From positions 62,001 to 126,000 of the forward strand of contig JAOALB010000114.1 in NCBI GenBank assembly GCA_025331125.1: a stretch of DNA of 64,000 nucleotides, written 5' to 3'. The notes beneath the pieces are model-generated. The model did no database searches, was not told the origin of the DNA, and was given only the letters and a program-made list of their open reading frames with translations. A program made the position numbers and the translations under genes. This DNA comes from Mycogone perniciosa (Eukaryota; Ascomycota; Sordariomycetes; Hypocreales; Hypocreaceae). Shown in pieces: positions 44,943 to 56,458 of this stretch. Each line of letters starts with the position of its first letter. Positions within the stretch are counted from its first letter, which is position 1.

Positions 44943-46555
44943 TCATGTAACCTCTGTCGCATCATTTTCGCCATCATCCTGCCTCCGCTTGGCGCGGCGC
45001 TGCTTTGCAGGTTGGGGCACAGGCATTCTCAACTCTTGGAGGAGTTCTCGTGGCAAGTGTCTTTGAGCCAGTGAGAACATGGTGGCGTCAGCTTTGATCT
45101 GCCGTTGTCTGTGAATGAGGATTAGCATGATGCAAAAAACAATGGAATCCTATGATACCCAGGGCGGATGACATACCTCCGCATCAACGTTACAACGTCG
45201 CTCTCTTCGATTGTCTTGCGTTTGGCATGGCTGGCGTATGCCCCCAAGTCATCTCCCAGCTGCTCAAAGAACCATTCCGAAGTCTGAGTGAGAGCCGCCA
45301 GAGTATCCGCGGAAATTCTTTGGTTGCTTAGCCCGGAGGATTGTAGTGCGGTCTGTGCTACCCGCTTGACAAAGGCAGGCGGTAACGGAGGATATTCGAT
45401 GCCATGTCTTGAGACTCGGTTTCGCTTTTTCTTGGACTTGGATTCGCTCTTTGATGGCTGAGCATCGCCAGCCTCGGTCATTTCCATTTCCTCATCCCCG
45501 TCCTCGCTTTGTGCCCCGAAATCCGGAAAGCCGCCGGCGTCGTCATCAGAAACTACATCATCTCCCAATGGCTCTCGCATCTCATTCGCAGTAGCCTCGG
45601 TAACAGATCGGTCTACTAGTGGCGATGTTTGGGCAGCCTCTACACCGGGTTCCGATAGCATAAATGTAGTTTGATCGTCCAGGCCTACGGGCATCTCCAG
45701 TCCGAAATCGCTTTCACGACCCATCGTAGTGCGTCGTGTCGGGTCAACATCGATCCTGCGATCCTTAGCAACAATTAATATAGCAAGAAACTAACAAAGT
45801 ACATACCGCTCAAATGAAAAGTCAGCACCTGACTCCCGGGCCTGCAGATCCTCAAGAAGGCCAGGGAAGAAGTCTGATTGTCGTCCGAGATCTTCGGTGG
45901 GATCATTGAAAAAGAAGCCGCTGTCCCGAACACTACCAAAACTTCCACGCGACAATCTAGACGGCTGCTCGCTAATAGCTCGCCGGGGCAGTTCTATTGA
46001 TTGCACCGTGTAGTTCTCATCCTCAAGGCCCGATGATCGCGGTGGCTGCAAGTCTGAATCGTCATCCTCATCCAGCGGTAGAGACAGTCGCGGTCTGTCG
46101 ATAGGCAACTCATCGTCCTCATCCTCTTCTTCAATTGGCGCAATACTCGAATCAGGCCTATCCAGGGGTGATGACGACGTGACAATGGGTTTGCTGTTAG
46201 CAGCTAGCGCTCTGCCCAAATTGCGCAAGAGTCCCATGGGGGTCTCTCTCTGCTCCTTCAGACTGCGGCGACGGTTCTTCCCTGGCGTAAACATAGCCAT
46301 GCGACGCTGGTCGAGCGCCCTACGCGCGGCTTTTGCGTGTGGTGTCGGCGCATTGTTTCTTCGAGCGGATGCTGGCGTTCCACGGCGGATCGAGTTGAGG
46401 AGATCCCGGGAGGCACTGCGATCGAGAGGAGTGTGGATGGAGCGACGGGACGAAGGAGGCTCGGCGCTCACAGCCCGACGATTTGGAGTTATCGTTGGTG
46501 CTTTGGCTTTGGCTTTGGCATTGCGGGTGCCGTGGGGTGTGGGAGTTCCGTCCAT
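44943..46555 (-). CDS. CENP-T (Cnn1) kinetochore protein
   Basis: Three exons: 46555-45807, 45755-45177 and 45108-44943, giving 497 residues; both junctions are phase 2. The N-terminal 150 residues are basic and Ser/Thr/Pro-rich (starting MDGTPTPHGTRN), with several TP sites typical of Cdk targets. A long acidic middle part follows. The C-terminal histone fold is clear: YPPLPPAFVKRVAQTAL, RISADTLAALTQTSEWFFEQ, HAKRKTIEESDVVTLMRRQR, then the CENP-T extension SLAQRHLPRELLQELRMPV. CENP-T joins CENP-W, -S and -X on centromeric DNA and recruits the Ndc80 complex (established knowledge). Choice of the exon 2 acceptor (45755) was fixed by reading frame. Confidence 0.92.
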
Positions 46556-46917
46556 GGTGGTTTGAGAGAGTCGTGTTGATGTTGATAGGAGCCCAACAAG
46601 CCTATGTCTTGTATCAAGGCTTTCAGGATGCTCTTGGCAATAGCATTGCTAGCGACGATCCAAAGAGGAGGTTTAGATCTAGAGACCGGATTTCTCCAAA
46701 TGTAGATATGGGGCTTTGTCGTCGATGACTTGGAGAGTCTAAGTGGAACGCGTGCTGAAGCTTGACGCGATATGATATGACGATGCATGTGGCGGGGTTT
46801 CGGCACAGAGGGTAAGGGTTGGGGTTATAACCCTTCCCATCAGAGACACATTCAGGTCGAGTACAAAAAGAAAAAGACAGACATCTATCTATCTATCTAC
46901 GAAGTATGAACTAGACT
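46556..46917. other. promoter of CENP-T and short intergenic DNA
   Basis: About 360 bases; an ATCT tetramer repeat lies at 46883-46898 and a TACGAAGTA motif at 46898-46906. No gene is seen. Confidence 0.5.
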
Positions 46918-47523
46918 CTATGGTACGGTTTCTTTCTTGTTTAGTAAATCCCAAGTTGGTACCCTGAATGCATCGAATTGGTTTCCGCCATCAAAACGAT
47001 GAGCCGCCTTCTTTTGTTCAACATACCACATCGCTGCATCTCGTATCATTTGCCAATCACCAACACAGGTGGTAACAGCTTCGGCATCCTGTCCGGCTCT
47101 CTCCAGCGCTTCTTTGACCCAATAGACGCAGTTCCAGCCTGTGACTCCCTGTTGGAGGGGTATGCTTTGAAACACCTGCTGCAGATGCTGCAGGTTCTTG
47201 ACTTTCCCAACCAGGATGCGAATGAGGAGAATGCCATGCTCTTCCGAGGTACCGATGTATTGCCATCTTCCCGTCATAACTGGCGGATCACCCTCTGGGA
47301 CAAGTCGTTCCTTGACGTGGTATATTCCAACACGTTGAGTTTCGGTGTTTACACCGTCTTTGGGGCCTGTGAGAAGAGCCCAGTGGTACCTATGAAATCA
47401 TTGTGAGGTTTCGCCGCCATCTCGACCTAAAGGGGTCTCTAACGTGTCTTCAAGCCCGGGCATCTTTCGTTGGCCTCCACGCACATAGAGGCCAACATAG
47501 AGACGATCTTTGTTAGAAGGCAT
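46918..47523 (-). CDS. small conserved fungal protein (resembles DUF6914)
   Basis: Two exons: 47523-47444 and 47389-46918, phase 2 junction, 183 residues. It opens MPSNKDRLYVGLYVRGG, continues KMPGLEDTYHWALLTGPKDG across the intron, and later has WQYIGTSEEHGILLIRILV and GWNCVYWVKEALERAG. The Asp-x-x-His-Trp and Asn-Cys-x-x-Trp/Tyr motifs look like a compact cysteine-protease-type or peptidase-like fold, but I cannot assign an activity. From memory it matches the uncharacterised fungal family DUF6914. It is divergent from the MOB gene, with 430 bases between starts. Confidence 0.75.
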
Positions 47524-47953
47524 GACAGAGAGCGGCGAGTTTAGGTAGACTATAAACGGGCGAAAAGGTATTGCAGAAAGTACGGGAACATATAGTAGGC
47601 GGGCAGTTCAACCTACAGGGTTGGAGAGATGTCTTAATACTATATGTACATATGCATCGTCACATTACCAATGACGGGAAAAATAAAAATACAAGACAAC
47701 CAGAAGGTGATGGTCTTCTGCACAATGATTTTCAGATGCCCACGAGATATAAAAATCGTGGTTTCTTCAATATGAACCCATCACAACGTTTATGGTGGAT
47801 TACCCTGGAGCTGGAGTTCGATCCTGCTTACATAACCAAACCAACCCCTGTCTGGCTAGCTCGTTCTGTACCATCAAGCGGACCCCTATTCTCTAGTCTG
47901 TACTACCTCCCCACCAAATCACAGGCGTCTATCGAACATTCAACTTGCCCGCC
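47524..47953. promoter_or_regulatory. divergent promoter (DUF6914-like / MOB)
   Basis: A 430-base interval between two divergent starts; it must carry both promoters. No gene is seen. Confidence 0.45.
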
Positions 47954-49104
47954 ATGTCCAACCTATTTTCTGGAATGTGAGTATCTCGTACAGATCGCCA
48001 TCTGATATGGGGATTAGCTAACCATCCGCCTCAACAGAAAGGCCCAGATCCGGGGAACATCCTCCAAGGCAGGAGCGTCAACCAAGAACCCAGCACCACC
48101 GCCTGTCCCTACCCAAGCCCCACCAGAGACACATGATGCACGGCCTACGACGAGTTCCGCCCCGAAGGTTTCTCTTCCAGAGTCTCTATCACTGGGCCAA
48201 TCGATAGATGTGGTGGTCCCAAGCCTCGACTTGCCTCGTCCGTTGCCCGTGTGGCTCAACCCTGCATGTGCCAAGCACATCGTCAAGGGGAACTTCTTGA
48301 CCCTCAGTGCCCGACCGAAGACCGTCGAACAGGGGGAATGGGTGGCACATCACGGTACGCGTATTGTGTGGAATATCCAGGATACGACGCAGTTTCTGAC
48401 ACTCTCCAGTGGTTGAGCACTACCGAAACCTATGGAACTTCGTTCGCGTTATCCACGAGAAGGAGGAGGACGGTACCACGATATGTAACCCTTCAACCTG
48501 TCCTAAGATGTCAGCTGGGAAGTGAGTGATTTGTTTGTATCCTCCAGTGCCCGCAGCTAACAAGGACAGGAACCACTCATATACGTGGCTGAACAGAAAC
48601 CATGAGCCGGTGGAGCTTCCGGCATCTGAATACATAGCACTCATGCAGCGGTGGATGTCTGGGAAGATTGACGACACAGTGCTGTTTCCAACGGACCCCT
48701 CCAACACCTCCTATGCGCCACAGCCGGATTTTACAAACGGTGCTCCTCTTCAGAACAACGGCGAGGACTGGTTTGGGGGTAGGAGCGGGTTTCCGAAGAC
48801 GTTTTCTGGTACCTGTCAGCTCATTTTCCGGCAAATCTTCCGAGTCTATGCCCATCTTTACTGGGACCATTTCATCGAGCCCTTCTATCATCTCAATCTT
48901 GAAAAGCAGCTGAATAGCTGCTTCAGCCATTTCATCCTCACTGCCACCACCCTCGAGATGCTGCAGCCCAGCGAGCTTGAGCCTATGCAATACCTTATTG
49001 ATCTATGGGCAGCTGACGGTACCTTCCCTCCCGAGTCAAGAGCATATTCATATGCAAACCTCGAGCGAGGCAAGTACATCTTAACCCTGGGTTCCGCATC
49101 TTGA
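47954..49104 (+). CDS. MOB-family kinase activator
   Basis: Four exons: 47954-47976, 48038-48354, 48410-48521 and 48570-49104, giving 328 residues; phases 2, 1, 2. After MSNLFSGIKAQIRG and a Pro/Ser-rich linker, the Mob1/phocein domain begins near PVWLNPACAKHIVKGNFLTL. The four zinc ligands are visible: the Cys pair in ICNPSTCPKMSAG and the His pair in RVYAHLYWDHFIEP. The segments ASEYIALMQRWMSGKIDD and LFPTDP match the family. MOB proteins bind and activate NDR/LATS-type kinases in septation and polarity. Whether this is the Mob1 or Mob2 type I cannot decide. A 35-40 residue insert between LFPTDP and SGFPKTFSGTC (containing NTSYAPQPDFTNGA) is longer than usual. Confidence 0.9.
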
Positions 49105-51324
49105 ATGACGTCAGACTTGGCACACATCTGGTGGCGAACGGCCAATCCGCCTTTATTTTGAGCTTGCGAGTATGTGTTCAAATTTCAACGGCTTGGGGCG
49201 GCCGAACGAGGAATCAACTCAAGGAGGACTGATATACTTTCTGTCTCCCGTCTTTATGATGGCCTCACACCATGTACAATTACCATCACCGACATTACAG
49301 TGTCGAATTTTCGATTTGAGTAGGACCCGGAGCAGTGGAAGCCGCACTGCTGGCTTGGCGGGTGGTATTGACAACATAATGGACAAACCAATTTTCAACA
49401 CAGCCACCCAAATTCCCTTAGCACGTGAAGATTTCCTCGCAGTACTTGCAATCCTCCATATCGGTTGCCAAGACGAGGCATTTCATATCTTGATATCAGT
49501 TCCACAGATCTTGGCACCCGACACTGGAGGCCGCTTGAATCGGCCCTAAGGAAGAGTGGAGAGTCAGTTTGTTCTGGTCTGCGGAGAAGAATCTGTGTTG
49601 TGGATTAGTTGAGCAAACAATAACGATAACTCAGAGTCTGCTGGGCGGATAAGTCCCTATAATAGGTATGCAATAAACCCACAGCCCTTGAGAACTTGGC
49701 TCATCGGTCTTTGCCTTCATGCTCCCTTACAGCTCGTCCTGGAACATAACCACCTTTCTGGCCCTGGTATATTATCGTGATTGCGTGTGCGCCGACAAAA
49801 TCACACGCATGCTTGATGCATCTTGCGGAACCATGGTGCATATCGGTCAATTGTCCCTTCATCCGCGCTTTCAGGTGATTGGCCGATATCAATACAACCT
49901 CGCTGATGTGCATTAAGCCCCTGGCCTTGGACCGGCAATGGTCGTAAGAGCCAAGATTTCTAATTGACCACGATAGGTAATACGCTGTAGAAGCCATCTT
50001 ATGCCAAGGGGAACCATTTCTCAAGGGCCATTCGTATGTCTGAAAGAAGCAGTTGCAATCAACCCCCTGGCAAGCGTCTCTCTTAACAAGGTCTTACCTC
50101 GAATCCTGGACCCTCATGCATGGTGGCACGGGCAAATCGTCAGGAGATGTGAACACTAATATACTGCACGCCCTGTCGCAAACCTGGCTACTTTGTATTA
50201 CCCAGTTTGGATATTTACACTGACAACCCATCCTTCGGAGCTGATTGTCCCACCTTCGCCCAGACTGGCGGAGATGGGATTTTTGGGATCCAAGACTACC
50301 CTTTGTTTCAGTTTGGGTCGATCCTTGCCTAAAATGACAGCGTCCGCTAACGGGACAAAGACTCAGCTGTTGACTAGATATTATGGCTTACTCTGCAGTG
50401 GTCAAGTGTTTATCGCGCTATTAGTCGATTCGCATCCGTCATTCTTACTTCGTGATTTCAGCAAATGTTGACACTTCCAGCCTAAATGTCTCACTCAGAA
50501 TGGCGGACCGTCAATGCCGGCCTTGAGCCACATCGGAGTTGAAGCACTTCGATTATTCGAGCTGAAATAAATGGACATTTGACAAACCGAGGAGATTGAA
50601 GGCGATTCTCAGAGTGCCTGCATCTACTACTACTAGCAGTAGTACTCCGTACTATATACCAGTATTATCTCGGCTAGATCTCTTCGGCTGGTCCCGCGAA
50701 AAGCTCCGACTGCCTGGTCTGTCGGCTCCACTATGGCTGCATTGTACTCCGTACTTGCATCGCTTATCACGTTGGCCAAAACAACATGCCCTTACGCTTA
50801 TTCAAGATAGGCATAGGTTGTTTGTGAAGTCGTGATTCATACACATATCGACATACGAGTATGCCCCCTACATACGTACGAAGTACTACTTGCACGTACA
50901 TCATCCTCTCATCATTACGCCTGGAGAAAACGACTCTTACTGAGTACCCTTGATATGGAAGATGGGAACACTTGAGTGGGGTATAGAGCCCTGTAATCGA
51001 CTTGCATGAGAAAGATTCATGCCGCCCACCATACAGCTGATTGTTCGTTGGATGATTGGTCAGAAACTATGGTGTAGTGTTGATGAAGATGACAGGTTTG
51101 GCCGAGACACCTCGGACCTTGATGCCATGCGGTCGATGTATCGTTGACCGACGCCAACTGCCTCCCATGTGGCCAAAGAGGAGGCTGATGTGCCGGCTTT
51201 CTTTGATATAAAAAGGCTGTCCCTCTTCACGCAGAAAGTGGTGGCTTAACAGCTTTAATCTGTCTTTATGCCTTTGGGCGGCCATCCATCCATCTGAATA
51301 CTTACAGGCTTTCTGTTGTACAAG
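49105..51324. other. 2.2-kb gene-poor interval
   Basis: No supportable gene. One frame at 49174-49549 on the plus strand starts with ATG and runs about 120 codons, but it shows no recognisable motif or splice extension. TACTCCGTA motifs lie at 50643-50651 and 50745-50753 and TACGAAGTA at 50877-50885. The last few hundred bases should contain the amidase promoter. Confidence 0.45.
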
Positions 51325-52998
51325 ATGCGAGTCTCGTGGCTTTTCAGCACCCTTGTTCGCACAACCCTTCTGGCAACTCTGCATGGAGAATGTCGGCCTA
51401 GCACGGCGGCCTCAGACTCTTCGCTACCACTATTATTAGACGCCACGCTTGACGAGTTGCGAGATGGACTGAACTCTGGTTTGTTCAGCAGTGTCGACCT
51501 TGTCAAGGCCTACCTGGCTCGAATTGATGAGGTAAACCCGCAACTGCGAGCTCTTACAGAAGTCAATCCGGACGCACTGTCAATTGCCGCCAAGCTCGAT
51601 ACTGAGAGACGGGATGGTCCTAGTGGCGCTGTCGAGCTGGGTCCTTTGCATGGAATTCCCATTCTCGTCAAAGACAATATGGCAACAGACGACGAGATGA
51701 ACACAACGGCTGGATCATATGCCCTCCTTGGTGCTCGTGTCAATGAAGAAAGCACCGTCGTGGCGAAGCTGCGTCGAGCTGGTGCCATAATCCTCGGCAA
51801 AGCAAATATGTCTCAATGGGCCTCGTGTCGCGAGAGGGTTTCCCATGATGGCTGGTCTGCCTATGGAGGCCAAACCTTCGGCGCTTATTACCCCCAGCAG
51901 AACCCAAGGGGATCCTCCTCCGGTAGTGCTGTTGGAGCTTCCGTTGGCCTGGCATGGGCTTCGTTGGGGTCAGATACGGGAGGGTCCATCACCATGCCGG
52001 CGCACCAAAACAATGTGGTTGGCTTTCGACCAACTGTCGGACTGACATCACGGCATATGGTGATCCCCTTCTCGGAGAACATGGATACCGTGGGAACGTT
52101 GACCCGGACAGTGAAGGATGCTGCGTACCTCATGAGTGCTATTGCTGGACCTGATGGAAACGACGCATTCACATCGCGCATCCCCTTCGCATCCATGCCC
52201 GACTATGTTGCTGCATGTAAGACCTCTGCGCTGCAAGGCAAGAGAATCGGTGTATCGCGGAATGTGATGAAATTGCTCCCCCAGTTCACATATGACTTAT
52301 CCACCGATGCATTCAACAATGCTTTGGAGGTTATGCGGTCGGCTGGAGCTGAAATCATCGACAACATCCATATCCCCGGTCCTGCCGAGGCCCTCGAGGA
52401 CGCCATGCACAGCCCCGTATATTCTCTGTTCGGGGTGGATTTCATGAGCAATCTTCCCGAAAAATATCTGTCGAAGCTGAAGATAAACCCTCATAATATC
52501 CGCTCGCTGCCTGAATTAATGCGATTCACAAAACGAACGCCGGACGAGGATTATCCCGATTATAAGACTGACCTCTGGGAACTGATCCTGAATCTCAACT
52601 CAAACAACACCTCGCCCGAGTGGAAGTCCAGCTACAACGAACAGCTTCACTTCTTCGGTACTCGAGGATTCAATGGTGCGATCAAGAATAACTCTTTGGA
52701 TGCCATCGTATCATTCGGTCCGGAGGCTGCCATGATCGCCTCACCAGTGGGCACACCTGTCGTTACGGTGCCACTGGGGAGGGTTGAAGAGGGTAAGCCC
52801 ATAGTGCCGGGCGTTGGGGAACTGGTCGATTCAGCTCCCAATAAGCCTTTTGGCATTAGCTTCTCGGGCTCACCGTTTAGTGAGGAGACGTTGTTTGGCA
52901 TTGCATATGCTTTTGAGCAGCTGACGCACGCGCGCAAGGACGTGCACCCGATTGTTCAGCCCAAGACGGAGTTGAAGGACGTTCTTAGGCGGAGATGA
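51325..52998 (+). CDS. secreted amidase-signature hydrolase
   Basis: Single exon, 557 residues. I start at the first ATG of the frame, giving MRVSWLFSTLVRTTLLATLHG, a likely secretion signal. The amidase signature triad is visible: Lys in HGIPILVKDN, the cis-Ser in PRGSSSGSAVG, and the nucleophile Ser in SDTGGSITMPA. The C-terminal part keeps PVVTVPLG and NKPFGISFSG, common in fungal amidases. It would hydrolyse a carboxylic amide; the substrate cannot be predicted. Lack of introns contrasts with neighbouring genes. It is complete, with no damage. Confidence 0.92.
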   Translation: MRVSWLFSTLVRTTLLATLHGECRPSTAASDSSLPLLLDATLDELRDGLNSGLFSSVDLVKAYLARIDEVNPQLRALTEVNPDALSIAAKLDTERRDGPSGAVELGPLHGIPILVKDNMATDDEMNTTAGSYALLGARVNEESTVVAKLRRAGAIILGKANMSQWASCRERVSHDGWSAYGGQTFGAYYPQQNPRGSSSGSAVGASVGLAWASLGSDTGGSITMPAHQNNVVGFRPTVGLTSRHMVIPFSENMDTVGTLTRTVKDAAYLMSAIAGPDGNDAFTSRIPFASMPDYVAACKTSALQGKRIGVSRNVMKLLPQFTYDLSTDAFNNALEVMRSAGAEIIDNIHIPGPAEALEDAMHSPVYSLFGVDFMSNLPEKYLSKLKINPHNIRSLPELMRFTKRTPDEDYPDYKTDLWELILNLNSNNTSPEWKSSYNEQLHFFGTRGFNGAIKNNSLDAIVSFGPEAAMIASPVGTPVVTVPLGRVEEGKPIVPGVGELVDSAPNKPFGISFSGSPFSEETLFGIAYAFEQLTHARKDVHPIVQPKTELKDVLRRR

Positions 52999-55900
52999 GG
53001 AACACCAATGAAGCGCTGGGGGTGGATATGGATCGGATGGACGACGGTGCTCAAATGAACCGTTCATTCACAGGCCTCTGAACTTGTTCGATCACAACTC
53101 GGCGTCGCATTCTAGGCTATTTTGGGGGAGATGAGATGTCAATAGAAGTAGAGTTGTATTTGCGAGTTTAGAAAAAAGACTTCTACCATTTGCTGACATG
53201 TCGCATTCGGCAAACGCAATAATACTTGCATGTCCAATCAAGTGCCCCGTACTATGCGAAAAAAAGGATAGTTCCAATCCTCCGAGTACGACGTGTACGA
53301 GTCGTAAGGCAGTTTCATTTAGGCTAATAGAATTGGGTAGTATTAGTCGCAGGATCGGTCACTCCCTAATAATAGTTGATAAGTTACGGATTAAACTCCA
53401 CTATTTCGTACTACAACGATTTCCACGCGTCCTTACGAAGCACGCAGCTACTGATGACGATCCTACGGAGTACAGAGGGATATAAATAGCCACTTGGGTA
53501 GGAACAGCCATAATGATCGAAGTTCTCGGGATTCATCACCAGCTGTAGTGATATGTATATAAAGTTCAGCTATTCAAGTCCAAGTCTTTGCTTACTTGCT
53601 ACGGAGTGGACTCAACGCCTTTAATTAAGCATCCCTTAGTTCTTAGTTCTAAATACTACCTTATCGTGAAATACTTAGCCTGTCTTACTGTAGTAGTATG
53701 TACTATGTCCTGTAGGATGGGCCGTTGGCCAGATACGTAGTCAATGCCACAAGCGGGCCCGCTCGCGGTTACTCAGCACCAGATGGAATAACTACGAGTA
53801 TTATACGAGCAATAGCGTTTTGACGGAATTTCTTTCCCCCAACAAGAAAAGTTTAAAATTCCTTTTCTACGAGTAATTGTGCTAACAGAAGTAAGTGGGC
53901 CACAAACTAGACTAGAACGTCGAGTCTGGAACAGTTGAGGTTACTATATTACGGAGTAGTCCTCAACCTAAATAGCTTAAAACTGTTATGCATACTAATA
54001 AGGTAGCATAGTTACTTAGCAGTCAGCAGCTATTATATTCTTATACGAATAATGTATTACTCGTATTGGCTGTGGATCACCCTGAGCCGGTTAATAGTCA
54101 TCCTTAGTCCCGTTTTCCAAACGATTTTGTTCTCTTTTGCGAAGAGATCAGATAATACTAATTAGGAGAGACTTTTAAGTCTGACAGTTATGCTCCGTAG
54201 CTAAGTCTGACACTTTTGATCCACCTCGATAAGGGAAAATATGAGAGATTGATAATATAAAAAAAGGACGTGCTTCCCTGGTGTCCAATATTTGCTCCAA
54301 TAATGCCGAAAATCCGAGAACCGTACCAGAAGGTGGGGAATCCCAAATGCCAGACTTGATATTCTTTATGGTATTACCGAAAATCAGGTTCAACGGAGAT
54401 TGCTTGACCCGGAATGTCTGGACGAAACCCTGAACAGGAGAGAGGAAGAAGGCCGTCATGATCTGGATCTACGGCGGTTCCATTATCTCAGGTAGGCTAT
54501 AGTTAGGTCGCGTGAGCTTGGAATTCAGGTTGATTGATCTGACCACCTAAGCAGGACGTCGTGCTCTTCCGGCTTAAAATAGTCAATTTTCTGCTGACCA
54601 AGCGGATGTAGTTTTGGTAACTATCAAGTAAGCCTCCCAAACTAAGAATTTGCATTGATATTTAGCTTAATTTAGACTCTGAGGCGTGCTCCATTTCGTG
54701 GTTGCCAACTTACTATCTTTGAGTTCACCGGCGATCCACTCGGTGGTCGGAACCTGGGCCTTCCCACCCAATTCATAGTAAGATTGCATTGGTCTTAACT
54801 CAAGGGTTACATCAATGTAGTGGAACATTTCAAAGTCCATGATGGGTCCGTTTTCCGTGTCTGTCTGTTATTTAGAAATTATTGACTGTATTCTCAGCAA
54901 GTGCTTACATGGGTCATCACTTTAGCACTGTCATAGACTGACTATATTATTATTATATTGGACCTTTTAGCGGAGAGAAGAGAGTCGAGAACTGCCACAG
55001 GAAGGGTTAGGGACGAAAGACGTGGGTCAGTTCGCAATTGGTAGCACCCCTGCTGTACAGCATTAGCTTATTAGATTCTGTACGGTATTTTTCTTGCGAT
55101 ACAGGACTAAATCTCTATTCTCAGTACTTCATAAAACGATAGCCTTTCTCGCGAATTAAGAACATCCTAAAGGATAAAGCTGAATGTATAAAGTAATGAC
55201 CTGGAAAAATACCTATAGTAGCAGTAAATAGTAATGGCGGCGGCAATAGCAATTGAGCCTAGCCTTTGGGATTTAAAAGGTCTGCTAAGGGGACACAGCT
55301 ACAGCGAGCTCTATATGGGAATATGCCTTGTTACAGCGGGTTATTGCGGACTGATCAATCTCTTTCGTCCTCAATCTTCGTATAAATAGTAATCAATAAA
55401 TAAGTGCGTTAACGTCGCGTAGCGTGTTTAGTCAGCTCTTATTACATATAATGCGGACCGGACCCATTTTAATAATTCTTGTTTCTGATGGTTAAAGGGG
55501 CAGTCAGATAGTACTACTAGTAGTAGTACGGAGTAGCAATCGGTTTCTTAAATCTGCGACTACTAATATCTATGGTAACGATTACTAGGTACGAAGTAGC
55601 AATATCTGGGTTGTTCCTAGGCAGATAATTGTAAGAATTACCCACTAAAAGAAAAACCGGCTCATATTCCGTAGGCACTCGGCGTAAGAACTATGATACT
55701 TAACTAACATATTAGCCCCTGTTCATGACCCGAAATACCAGATTACGGCTCGTGTACGAGTATTCTACAGAGTATTATATAGTAGTATACATGATTCCGT
55801 TATCCTCATCTTACTGGTATCCTTATTATTAGGATGCAAGGAGGGTGATGGTGAGAATCGTCACCGTCATATGCCTACTTGGTTGTATATCTCCATATTT

Positions 55901-56458
55901 GTAGACACATATTCCTAGACATGAGGTTAACCTTTAGTTCTTATGTTCCATTTTGGCACTTTTGACTTGAAAAAAGGTACTATCTAAATCTCTGGTGATA
56001 TTTTAGCGTGTAAACTTATCGTAGGACTTATTTGCCCCTCCTAGCCCACAAAGGAAGAAAAAAACTAGAATTACCTCGTCTAGATTAATGGTGATAGATC
56101 GTTAAGTTACGGCTGGTAGACCCGTAAGAATAAGGGAAACTGCTAATTGGTGGACATTTGTAGAGAAGTAGTAAACTTATAGAGGCTAAGTCGCTATACT
56201 ACTCCAAACCTTCCCTCCATAACAGACTATCGTTTTGCCACATGCTTGCTAGAATTAGGCAAAACTATTACTAGTAGAGTAACCTTTTGCAATTTGTTGT
56301 TAGTTCTTACAGGGCGTCCATGAATCTTGGCAAGCTCCTAGTATTTTGTTAGAATATTGAAGTATAAAGAGTGTGGTGTCTTCCACCAGAGAGTATCCTC
56401 CAACTTCAGCATCTCTAACAATAATTTCCTTTCGTTCATTCCAAGTCTATTCAACAAT
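52999..56458. other. 3.5-kb gene desert
   Basis: By eye this is rich in A and T, with many stops in all frames. TACGGAGTA-type motifs lie at 53464-53472, 53950-53958 and 55527-55535 and TACGAAGTA at 55590-55598. No transposase or reverse-transcriptase motif was recognised. The only splice-consistent coding candidate is the 72-residue model at 54583-54917, listed separately. Confidence 0.5.
54583..54917 (-). CDS. possible small gene or gene remnant
   Basis: A three-exon model inside the gene desert: 54917-54909, 54864-54714 and 54641-54583, giving 72 residues. Both introns have good donors (GTAAGC, GTAAGT), AG acceptors and consistent phases (0, 1). The middle exon encodes MDFEMFHYIDVTLELRPMQS, then YYELGGKAQVPTTEWIAGEL, which looks like genuine protein sequence rather than random translation. 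I do not recognise the family. It may be a short gene or the surviving piece of a longer one. Confidence 0.35.
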
